A DNA stretch of 64,000 nucleotides, taken from Corbicula japonica (lineage: Eukaryota; Mollusca; Bivalvia; Venerida; Cyrenidae). Below the pieces are notes generated by a model. That model was not told the DNA's origin. It searched no databases and saw only the letters and a list, made by a program, of their open reading frames with translations. Both the position numbers and the translations under genes were made by a program. The stretch lies in the NCBI GenBank assembly GCA_038501625.1, contig JAZAYU010000003.1:3413001-3477000 (forward strand), in the 5' to 3' direction. Shown here piece by piece: positions 54,596-64,000 of this stretch (positions are counted from its first letter, which is position 1; the number at the start of each line of letters is the position of its first letter).

Positions 54596-55226
54596 TAAGA
54601 GAAAGCACATGTGTATAAGAAGATCCGATTTAACAAAGAGACACCACAAAGTCATTTGAATAGGAAATCTATAATGAACTTGGGAATTTGGGAAGTACAT
54701 ATGCTCTTGTTTTTCTTCCCATAAACAGCATTCTAGTGGAGTGTATTTATTATACATACACCCTGCATTGTTAGTTTGCTAGTTTTAGAAAATGAGGTTA
54801 TCTTTTCTTCCGTATTGATATAACTGGTATAACTGGTTATGGATAATTATACAGTCATGTGATTCTCAGTTCATGATCTTATTTTAGATATGGGAGTAAA
54901 GATATTTTTCCAATGATACATACTCATCCAGAAAACATAGCAATATCAAAATCTTAAAACCTTTTGCTGATAAACCATACTGTAATGCTATCAATATGGT
55001 GTACTAATTTTCATGAATAACGTGGGTAGATGGATCACCAAATTTAACCACCATGAAATAAAGAATTGAACATAAATGTAATTCAGAAAATTTAAATCCA
55101 CAAAATTAAGAACTCGCCAAAATGGTGTCTGACAGAAAACTAAGAAATTTTATGCCAAGAGATATAAGTGAATTCACATAATAATTATTTATTAATTATT
55201 TAGATAAATCTTCATTGTGTCGTTAA
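54596..55226. other. Intergenic, nothing recognised
   Basis: AT-rich, no exon or repeat identified. Confidence 0.35.
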
Positions 55227-55421
55227 ATAACCCTTTCCTGGATATATACGCATTTTTACGTGTGTGCGACCAGTGTAGATCCAGATCAGCTGGCACATCT
55301 GATCAGGATCTGCACTGGTCGCATTTTGGTCAGAAATAACCTACTGAATCAAAAAGCGAACAGTTTAGATCTAAACTGTTCGCCCTAGCAATAAAGGTGC
55401 ATCTATACAGGAAAGGGTTAA
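55227..55421. repeat. Family B MITE, first of three in a row
   Basis: cctggatatatacgc subtype with deletions in both arms (gcacatctgatcagg; gtttagatctaaactg). Ends aggaaagggTTAA at 55418-55421. Confidence 0.88.
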
Positions 55422-55613
55422 TGTAGCTCCAGATCAGCCAACAGATCCGTGCCTTCTGATCCAAGAACTACACTGTTTTAGATTCATTAGGTTATTTCTG
55501 ACAAAGATGTGACCAGTGCTGATCTAGATCAGATGGCCCAGATGTGCGATTGATCTGGATCTAAACCAGCCACCCATGCATTTAATGTGTATATATTTGG
55601 AGTTAAGGGTTAA
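55418..55613. repeat. Family B MITE, second of three in a row
   Basis: Starts in the TTAA that ends the previous copy but lacks the terminal CCCTTTCC, beginning at tagctccagatcagcc. Ends gttaagggTTAA at 55610-55613. Confidence 0.8.
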
Positions 55614-55796
55614 CACTTTCCTCCATAGATACACCTTAATTGCAAGGGCGGACAGTTTAGATCCAGATCAGCCGGCAAACCAAACCAAAAAGCGACCAGT
55701 GCAGATCCTGATCAGACGGCACGGATGTGCCGGCTGATCTGGAGCTACACTGGTCGCACATGTGTAAAAATGCGTATTTATGGAGGAAAGAGTTAA
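55610..55796. repeat. Family B MITE, third of three in a row
   Basis: TTAACACTTTCCTCCATAG to tatggaggaaagagTTAA, sharing its first TTAA with the copy before. Central deletion removes most of one arm. Confidence 0.88.
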
Positions 55797-56411
55797 CAGG
55801 CTTATCACATGACTATCAAGTTATCCACAATGTACTGGATGACTGTGATCTGATGAACTTGTTTATGTTTATGTTTTATTGTGTATAAAGAGAAGATTGA
55901 TGTTCTTTTTTATGATAATGTGATAGTGATGTCACTATACCATACTGTTTGTATCATGTGAAAAATTCACTCCACTTATCATGAATAAATAGTAAGTTGA
56001 TTGATAACATTGTTTTTGATACCATAATATCATGTAGTTTATTATTTGTTAAAGATCATTGTTCATTACAGGTTTTGAACTAATATTGAATAAAATTGCT
56101 TTAAAGATGTATCATCTTGCAATATTTTATTTTGCAGTTATATGGGAAGAAAGAAGTGTATTAGGAGTTCTTGTATACCTGCAATTAGTTATTATCTTTG
56201 CATGCATGTACACTTGTGCTGGTGATGTTTTGGTTTATTTTTCCTGACTTTGGTGTACAAATTGAGCTAATGTACAAACACAGCTAATGGCGAATAAGGC
56301 GTCGTGTCGGATGTCAACACTGCAGGTTCATGCCAGCACAACTTCCTGGTTGCAATGTCCCAACAGTGTAACTTCCGCTTATAAACTTAATATTCTTTTT
56401 GACTTCAGGTC
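55797..56411. other. Intergenic, nothing recognised
   Basis: One 62-codon open frame without recognisable features. No repeats seen. Confidence 0.35.
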
Positions 56412-56551
56412 TGAAGGTTATAAAACTGAGTTTGGAAACCAGTCTCAAATCTCAAGCATCTGATTGGCTGAAATGGCGACCAGTCGCCATTTCAGCCAAT
56501 CAGATGCTTGAGATTTGAGACTGGTTTCCATGTTCAGTTTTATAACCTTGG
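56412..56551. repeat. Family A hairpin MITE with likely target duplication
   Basis: Perfect or near-perfect palindrome centred on ggcgaccagtcgcc. ACTTCAG occurs just outside each end (56402-56408 and 56559-56565), suggesting a duplication of 7 bp or so. Confidence 0.93.
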
Positions 56552-57841
56552 ACACTGAACTTCAGAATGTGCTGATTGTAGAGTGATTAAAGAGCAGAAC
56601 GGCGAAGAAATTTCAGTAGTCAAAACCATACAGTCTCCTTTTATGAGATGATTAGCCCTAAGCAGTCATTATAAACAGCCTTAATTGGTTTTCTTAAGCC
56701 GTGGTAATTAAACTTCCAGATTTTATTTACGAAATATTCAACGATGTGTTTAAGAACTGAATTTATCATTTAAAAAATGTACTTCAATTTTCATCGGAAA
56801 AATAATGACTAATCTGTGAATGCTGTCTACAAACACTTTAATTCTTTAATATCAGTAAAACAAAATACCTATCATAAAATAACTCAAATCCTTAAAATGG
56901 TTAAATAATATATACCATTGACTTCAACTTAGGTATATTAATGTAAAAGTGACGCGTTACAGTTATTTTATTCCGTTTGTATGCAAATCATTATTATCCA
57001 TTGAATAAGATGTTCATTTTCGTTCCCTTATCTAATTTTATAATTGTAATTAATTTATCTTCAATTGCTTTTGTTCATTTATTGATATTTTTTTCTTTTT
57101 TATCTCGCATATAATGTTATAATATCAAATACTTCGCAAAAATTCTTAATTCTTGTTATCAAAGGTAATTATTGTAGCGAATCCTTAAAATAAAAAATGG
57201 CGAGAAGTAGAATGCTCTGCTACTATAATATAATGTATCTTGAATTTCGAAAAACCCATTTTATTATAATATTTGTTATATAACTACCCTCAGAGAAACA
57301 TCGAATTATTTCGAACTGCGTTTCGTATCGAGTTTAATGTTTAAAGCACATGATCAAAATATGGAACGTACTGATTTATGGTTATTTGATTTTCTGTAGA
57401 TTAAATTTTATAATCGAATTTAATGCGTAAAAACTCGTCGGTTGTTCGATAAATCTTCCGGTATTTCAAGTGATTTGATTGGACTGTTTTCTGTAATAAT
57501 AGCGATACACTTGAAATTTGAAACGAAAATGTTTAAGTCTAATAACTGCATCCTGAGTTCTTTTGAGTTATCAATAGCTTATGAAAACCAAGGGTAATTT
57601 GACACTCGACATTTTTGTTCCAATCAGCAGATCATCGCCTTGAGTCATGTGTAAAACACGTTATAGATAGCTAGACAGTCACGTGACAGACAAGTAATTT
57701 TAATATAATATTGTTTATCAGCAGTTTTACAAATGAAATCGCCATGAATTCTTGATGATTATTGATCACTGGAACAATATATTAAATTTTCCTCTATCCT
57801 CCAGAAGATCCTTCTTGGTTATGTAAACATAGTAACAACAC
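56552..57841. other. Distal 3' flank of the Toll-like receptor gene, nothing recognised
   Basis: Strongly AT-rich. Contains a gtcacgtgacagacaagt phrase at 57679-57696 that resembles ttcacgtgacatacaagac at 62038. Confidence 0.35.
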
Positions 57842-57980
57842 TATGTTATAAAACTGAGATTGGAAACCAGTCTCAAATCTCAATCATCTGATTGGCTGAA
57901 ATGACGACCAGTCGCCATTTCAGCCAATCAGATGCTTGAGATTTGAGACTGGTTTCCATTCTCAGTTTTTTTAACCTTAG
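57842..57980. repeat. Family A hairpin MITE at the 3' side of the TLR gene
   Basis: gttataaaactgagattgg to ctcagtttttttaacctta. Ends about 100 bp past the TLR stop codon, so probably within its 3' UTR. Confidence 0.92.
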
Positions 57981-58084
57981 ACCAGCTTGCACTGGGTTCT
58001 TAGCAAATCTATCGAACTAATTTCACAGCGGAATAAAATTAAACATTTTAAAAAAATAGCGAATATTTAAACCGACATTTCGTT

Positions 58085-60658
58085 CTAAGCAAATGATTCG
58101 TCAAGCTTTGGACTAGCTTTGTCTGTTCTATTTCCCACCGAGCTAGCGGGCTGTACTTTAGCGCTCTTCGTGTGTTCTATGAAAGCTTCAGCGTTAAAAG
58201 CGTCTTCAGCATGGAGGTAACACTTCCGGTACCTACAGTTACATGTCGTCTTCCTTTCACTTAAACGATTAAACCAGGATCTCCTCTTCCGTGACAACTT
58301 CTCTGTTGTCATTTTGTTCTTATATTTACCAAGATCCCTGTTTCGCTTCTTATGATCCTTATCACCGGATAGTTCGTTTTCCTTGTTTTTAGATTCACCT
58401 TGTGAGGTCTGTACTGACATTTCTTCTTCGCTTTCACTGAGTTCCGAATCACTAGACATAGTTTCTTCATCATCCGGTGCATTTTTCCTACGCTCGTTCT
58501 TTTTGGAGACAGGGCCCAAACGTCTTTTGAGACGTTCGAACATTTTGCTTTTCCTGTTTTGGAAGTTAAGATCGTCGCGGACTCTTACAAATGCTCTTAA
58601 GCGTTGTATAGTTATCTCCGATGTCTCCAGGCTGTCAAAGTTAACGACAATTATGTTTTTTGATTCATCCATTCGGAAATGTTTCCATATTGTCTCAAAT
58701 TCTTCAAGCGATTGTCCATCTCTGAGATACTTGTGACATAGAACAATTACGTAATTTTTGCTTTTACTGACGTTTTCGGCAATTTGGGGTTCCCTATCTT
58801 CCGCAAGTAACAGGTGATAGAATGGCACGTACACCGTATACCCCTCGCCTCTGAGTGCAGGATACACCCATGTTTCCATCCACTTAAAAACTTGAGAATT
58901 ATCCTCTGCAAATGACAAAAATACATCAAAATCAGCCTCACACTGATTTACGTTGCGTTTGAAATATTTCCTTTTCAGTACAAGTATTTCGTAGCGAAAA
59001 TAATAAATTGAAGCTGCTAACAAGATCAAAAGTAATATAATCAACGCCATAGCATAAACCGCAGCTTTCGGGAAGCCCGTTTCTGTGCGATAACATTCTA
59101 AGAATTCACTGGTTACATATTCGGCAAAATATACCCCCTTCGGAGTAGAGCATAGCAACTTGTCGTGTGCAAAGTTGAACCTGATCCAATCACCAATCCA
59201 GAGGTTGCCACAGTTACAAAGAACGATTCCGCCACTAAAAGATATTTGTCTCGGGTTAAGCTTGTTAAATGACGCCGGTAAAATGTTCACTTTGTGTGGT
59301 GCTAGTCCAATATCCAGCTCGGTAATTTCACCGAGATGTTTTACGGCGGTGTTTTCTATGTTATCTATTGCGTTTCCGCTTAAGTTAAGACTAACAATTC
59401 TTTGCATATAGTATCTATTGACAATATCAGTGACCTTGTTACTAGGATGACTTAAGTCTAAATCAATGTTGTCGTTATTCCAGTAACCGATAGGCATGAA
59501 CTCTGGTAATGATGCTTGGTTAATGCACTTCACTTCTACTGCATCTTTACTAGGTCTATCTGTACAGACACAGTCACGTGGGCAGTACGGAAGGTCACAG
59601 GTCAAATCGTCGAACTTTTGAGAAAGGTAGATCTCGGAAATATTTCTACCCCTCATTCGTTCGGGGCTTGTACACGTAGTATTTTGGAAAGTCGGCCAAT
59701 ACTTTGGGGTATCCGGTCCTACAGAAACCAACAGCGGATAGATGTTGCAGTCACAGCTAATGGCACCATCACTATAATCGATGGAACCTTTAAACACACT
59801 CACTAGTTTGGCATAATCATTTAAGCCGATCTCCGAGAAGTTGAAAAAATGGTGAAGAAAGGATGAGTTATAAAACACAATATCTCCTGGACCATGTGTT
59901 ATGTTTTCGTTAAATTTGAAGTGCAATAAATTTGTTTGTTCTTTCATTTCACAGCCTTCACATTTAAATTCGCAAAACGGGCCTACGCGTATAAAGTTCG
60001 TTACGTCCACAGTCTTCATTATGTTGTACGAAAAGTCTATCATCATAATATTTCCTTGTTTCATACTACTGGTGTTAGGATCTAGTGTTACGATGTTGTT
60101 TCGCGATAAAGATACAATCCTTAAATACTCCATGTCTGCAAAAGTATCGTTGTCTAACCTCGTTAGTCGGTTGGAGTCCAGCATTAAAGTGTCCAGTTTC
60201 TTGAGGCACGCTATCTCGCGGATTTCCTCTATTCTGTTGTAGCTAAAATCAATCTTTATAATACGTTCAGAGAAGTCGCATAAATTGGCTGGCAGTTTTC
60301 TAAGGCGGCCATTACTATGGCTGACCTCATACACCACAGCGTCGTTAGCATCTGTTGGTGCAATTAGTACGGCGCCACCGAAATTGTTTATATATTCTGT
60401 GTAAAGTTTGTCGACAGTTACGTTACAAGCGGCGGGATTGATATCCCAGCACGGCAGAGCCTCGCAACAACAGCAACACTCATCTTCTTCGGGGTCAGTA
60501 TAGCACTCTTCAGGACAGTACATATGTGTCCAACTTTTGTTCTCCGGCGACCACCGTCGGTAACTCGGTAAGTTAGCGTCTGCCTCGAGTATTGTGCGGG
60601 CGCTTAACAGGAACAAACACACGACTAGAGCAATCATTTTCGCGTCCTGCAATGACAC
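58085..60658 (-). CDS. Toll-like receptor, single exon, multiple cysteine cluster type
   Basis: 857-residue type I membrane receptor. MIALVVCLFLLSA (8-20) is the signal core; ATG at codon 8 (60637) may be the true start, since tgtcattgcag just before it resembles an acceptor for a 5' UTR exon. A cysteine-rich N-terminal cap (48-70) includes five cysteines in a row (61-65). A few LRRs lie at about 130-230. LRR-CT with CDC at 302-304 and LRR-NT with CPRDCVC at 359-365 form the paired cysteine clusters typical of protostome Tolls. A second short LRR block and LRR-CT (CNCGNLWIGDW, 481-491) follow. The transmembrane helix is about 533-553. TIR covers about 576-715: box 1 FDVFLSFAEDN is present; the BB loop reads EDREPQIAENV in place of RD..PG; box 3 lacks FW (MFERL). 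A 140-residue tail adds acidic-serine and Lys/Arg-rich stretches and a CNCRYRKC cluster. By family, it would signal in innate immunity or development; ligand is unknown. Confidence 0.92.
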   Translation of the reverse strand: MSLQDAKMIALVVCLFLLSARTILEADANLPSYRRWSPENKSWTHMYCPEECYTDPEEDECCCCCEALPCWDINPAACNVTVDKLYTEYINNFGGAVLIAPTDANDAVVYEVSHSNGRLRKLPANLCDFSERIIKIDFSYNRIEEIREIACLKKLDTLMLDSNRLTRLDNDTFADMEYLRIVSLSRNNIVTLDPNTSSMKQGNIMMIDFSYNIMKTVDVTNFIRVGPFCEFKCEGCEMKEQTNLLHFKFNENITHGPGDIVFYNSSFLHHFFNFSEIGLNDYAKLVSVFKGSIDYSDGAISCDCNIYPLLVSVGPDTPKYWPTFQNTTCTSPERMRGRNISEIYLSQKFDDLTCDLPYCPRDCVCTDRPSKDAVEVKCINQASLPEFMPIGYWNNDNIDLDLSHPSNKVTDIVNRYYMQRIVSLNLSGNAIDNIENTAVKHLGEITELDIGLAPHKVNILPASFNKLNPRQISFSGGIVLCNCGNLWIGDWIRFNFAHDKLLCSTPKGVYFAEYVTSEFLECYRTETGFPKAAVYAMALIILLLILLAASIYYFRYEILVLKRKYFKRNVNQCEADFDVFLSFAEDNSQVFKWMETWVYPALRGEGYTVYVPFYHLLLAEDREPQIAENVSKSKNYVIVLCHKYLRDGQSLEEFETIWKHFRMDESKNIIVVNFDSLETSEITIQRLRAFVRVRDDLNFQNRKSKMFERLKRRLGPVSKKNERRKNAPDDEETMSSDSELSESEEEMSVQTSQGESKNKENELSGDKDHKKRNRDLGKYKNKMTTEKLSRKRRSWFNRLSERKTTCNCRYRKCYLHAEDAFNAEAFIEHTKSAKVQPASSVGNRTDKASPKLDESFA

Positions 60659-61051
60659 TGGTTTCGCTTTTCACTTTTGGCTCTTAAATTTGAATTTTAG
60701 GGGGATTCCCCTCTCGTTTACATTAATACTCTAAGGCCCGCATTCTAACGTAGATTCTGACTGGGGTAGAAATATAAGACAAATGACTTTTAAGTTTGTT
60801 TTTTTATTTAAACTACCTGGCTAAGTTCAATGTAATTTGATCGAACTATGGTCATTTAAAAAAATAAACATTTTATATATTTTAACAAAGTATCCGATGG
60901 CAATACAAACAATTAATGTTTAGCTGAATACTTATCTACAGTTTATTACTTAAGTTTTCATTAAGCCAGCAAACCTGGCGACTTTTTATTTTAGAGAATA
61001 CCCCACTTGCAGCTTATGTCATCCCTTCTGAACTGTATGTTTCTGCATCAA
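60659..61051. other. Upstream region of the Toll-like receptor gene
   Basis: No exon recognised. Expected to hold the promoter or a non-coding first exon. No clear TATA box or NF-kB-like site was identified by eye. Confidence 0.35.
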
Positions 61052-61471
61052 CTGTTACATATAATACATGCATATATATTATTGTTAAATATAATACATG
61101 TACCATTATCATTGTTAAATATAATACATGTACAATTATTATTGTTAAATACAATACATGTACAATTATTATTGTTAAATATAATACATGTTCAATTATT
61201 ATTGTTAAATACAATACATGTACAATTATTATTGTTAAATACAATACATGTACAGTTATTATTGTTAAATACAATACATGTACAATTATTAGTGTTAAAT
61301 ATAATACATGTACAATTTTTATTGTTAAATACAATACATGTACAATTATTATTGTTAAATATAATACATGTACAATTATTATTGTTAAATACAATACATG
61401 TACAGTTATTATTGTTAAATACAATACATGTACAATTATTATTGTTAAATAAAATACATGTACAATTATTA
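61052..61471. repeat. 30 bp tandem repeat, about fourteen copies
   Basis: Unit attattgttaaatacaata plus catgtacaat, in strict 30 bp register, differing mainly by a C/T at one position (aaatacaata / aaatataata). Each contains the palindrome catgtaca-like core. It lies 390-810 bp upstream of the TLR start codon. Both strands stay open by chance of the register. Confidence 0.95.
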
Positions 61472-62128
61472 TTCGAGTGGACTCGAGTTGCGCTACATTT
61501 CACGAATCCCAATTTATTTAATTGAACATTCCTTGGATCGTTATGCAATTTTAAATGCGATTTTTTTCTGTAAGGCGTTCTATGCTTTAATTGAAGGCTC
61601 TAATATTCAATAGCCATATATAGTAAAAGTTTAACGTAATTGTTATTGCTTGTTTCCTAAATAGTGACATTTGAAGCACAGACAAATCAAATAGTGTATT
61701 TGCAGATTTACATAAATAACTCTGAATTCGTTCTTCAAACAGGTTTAATATTCAATCTGGGCCTCAAAATCTTTATTGAAATTTTATCCCAATCATAATT
61801 CGCCTAATAATGTATATTGTTGACATTTGTTAACATTGCAATGAAATACACCATGTCGATTGAAGGGAAGAAGTTGTTTCCTTTGTGTTGAATAATCTAT
61901 GAATAAATCTATGTCATCAATTTTACACTATTGATTGAATTATTGGTTACCCCAAACTAATAAATAATCAACAATTTCTGAATTGTCAATAAAGTAAATA
62001 TTAAGCCAAGTACAATTCGTTACCAATAATTAGACATTCACGTGACATACAAGACAATTCAAATATGATTAATCAGAAAAATAATACATATTTAATAATA
62101 TGTGCCATTTATGAGTAATAAATACTGT
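61472..62128. other. Intergenic, nothing certain
   Basis: AT-rich. May include the outer part of the block paralogous to 51860-53010. Confidence 0.35.
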
Positions 62129-62269
62129 GCCCAAGATAATAAAACTAAATCTGGAGACCAGTCTCAAACCTCAAGCATCTGAATGGCTGAAAGAGCGACT
62201 TGTCGCCATTTCAACCAATCAGGTGCTTGAGATTAGAGACCGGTCTGCAATTTTTTATGATCTTGGGCC
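62129..62269. repeat. Family A hairpin MITE, older copy
   Basis: cccaagataataaaactaaa with mirror ttttttatgatcttgggc; several mismatches between arms. AATAAA occurs on both sides (62118-62123 and 62274-62279) but may be chance. Confidence 0.85.
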
Positions 62270-62339
62270 GTAGAATAAACTTATTATCTCTGGTATCTGC
62301 ATTAAGACCATTAAGGGCCATCACGTGACTGTCTACTTA

Positions 62340-62980
62340 ACCATTTACAGTTATGATATGAAGTTGCATTGAAATTTTAAAAATAACTGTTTTAACGTTT
62401 ATGATATTCAAATCTTCAGTTTAAACAGTAAATTGCAGGTGTTTTCTCAAGTCGTAGACAGGGTAGTCATTTGAATGGTATGTTTAATTATATGGTTTGA
62501 CATATCTATTCGTTTTTAATTTAATTTAATGCTTTTAATGGTTAAGCCTGAATAGTGCTAAATTCTTAACGGTGTATTTCATGAAATTTAAAACACACAT
62601 TTTCAGTACTATGTCTTTTATATATCACCTGCTATTATAATTATGTGAAATTTGTTTGACATATTATAATTATTGTAGTGCTTGTAAGATTCATTGGTTA
62701 TTTAAGTGTAGCCGTCTGTGATATTTTTGTTCAGGTTAAAGTTACAAAATAAAGTTAAAGAATACAATGTTATGTTAGAACATTCGAGCAACATATTTTT
62801 ATCATTTACTATTTGAATACCACGTTTATCCCGTGTGGCACCAGTGTAGATTTCCCTAGAAACCTTAATATTAACTTCTTCCACCGTCGTGCAAACAAAA
62901 CAGTAAGCTACCGATAAACATGTGGAATACCCTGTTTGATAACCGATATGCTGATTGACCATTTACTCTAAAGATATTAC
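62340..62980. repeat. Block paralogous to 51860-53010
   Basis: See the entry at 51860 for matching phrases. This copy lacks the family A and amplified family B elements found in the other. Confidence 0.65.
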
Positions 62981-63080
62981 AAATATCCCATGGGTGACAG
63001 TGTAGATTCAAATCAGCCTGTCTATACATATACGTAGATGTCACACACATTCAGGTATAAAATGATAAAAAAAGGGTGAA
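62955..63080. repeat. Family B MITE remnant
   Basis: gaccatttactctaaagat, gtgacagtgtagattcaaatcagcctg; one arm only, then lost. A similar trace lies at 62805-62850. Confidence 0.5.
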
Positions 63081-63143
63081 ATATGCATACCATGAAATGC
63101 CAGATCCAGAAAGAAGCAGCCTCCCCTCACAGTCAAGAAGAAG

Positions 63144-64000
<857 letters not shown>

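Noticed and set aside
58383..58736. 117-codon plus-strand frame
   Set aside because: Shadow of the Toll-like receptor gene on the other strand.
61052..61471. Could the 30 bp array be CRISPR-like
   Set aside because: Repeats are contiguous with no unique spacers, and the genome is eukaryotic.
61007..61525. Open frames of 172 and 136 codons on opposite strands
   Set aside because: Both follow the 30 bp repeat register (a multiple of three), so they are open without selection.

Overview
This is a stretch of an AT-rich animal nuclear genome, most likely from a bivalve mollusc. The grounds are intron-rich genes with GT-AG splice sites, proteins closest in layout to bilaterian orthologues, a protostome-type Toll-like receptor, and a very dense load of short palindromic repeats and 145-160 bp tandem repeats of the kind common in clam genomes. 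The species is not determined.

Layout. 1193-2375 holds the last two coding exons of an unrecognised plus-strand gene. 8006-9532 (minus) is an intronless iduronate-2-sulfatase-like gene. 9649-12254 is a 2.6 kb foldback element with 444 bp terminal inverted repeats. 15841-28889 (minus) is a complete nine-exon DNAJC8 gene, a spliceosome-associated J-domain protein. 30942-32815 is a 5'-truncated LINE with an intact reverse-transcriptase frame. 33979-49692 (plus) is a complete thirteen-exon WDTC1 gene (WD40-TPR-WD40, a DDB1/CUL4-type adaptor). 58085-60658 (minus) is a single-exon Toll-like receptor with an unusual TIR domain and a long charged tail. DNAJC8 and WDTC1 stand head to head, and the LINE sits in the interval between them.

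Most of the rest is repeats. Family A is a 130-150 bp near-perfect hairpin with about 15 copies. Family B is a 190-250 bp imperfect palindrome flanked by TTAA, with TIRs reading CCCTTTCC, piggyBac-like, with about 28 copies. The families nest in one another, so their order of insertion can be read. Other elements are a Tc1/mariner-type MITE inside a family B copy, two large foldback elements with CAC-type ends and 5 bp target duplications, a 1.1 kb element 16 bp inside a WDTC1 intron, and a hairpin family carrying CRE-like sites. Tandem arrays with units of 5, 29-30, 30, 58, 145, 151 and 160 bp fill introns and flanks.

The genes are not an operon or a known functional system. The points I consider most worth checking are: a short exon-like peptide (core KGTLKATEHDK) present on both strands with an almost purely synonymous pattern of change; a GC-AG intron within the J domain of DNAJC8; a foldback element whose end reads CACAGTG with a 5 bp target duplication; and the divergent TIR domain of the Toll-like receptor. 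I saw no virus, toxin gene, CRISPR array, rRNA or tRNA.
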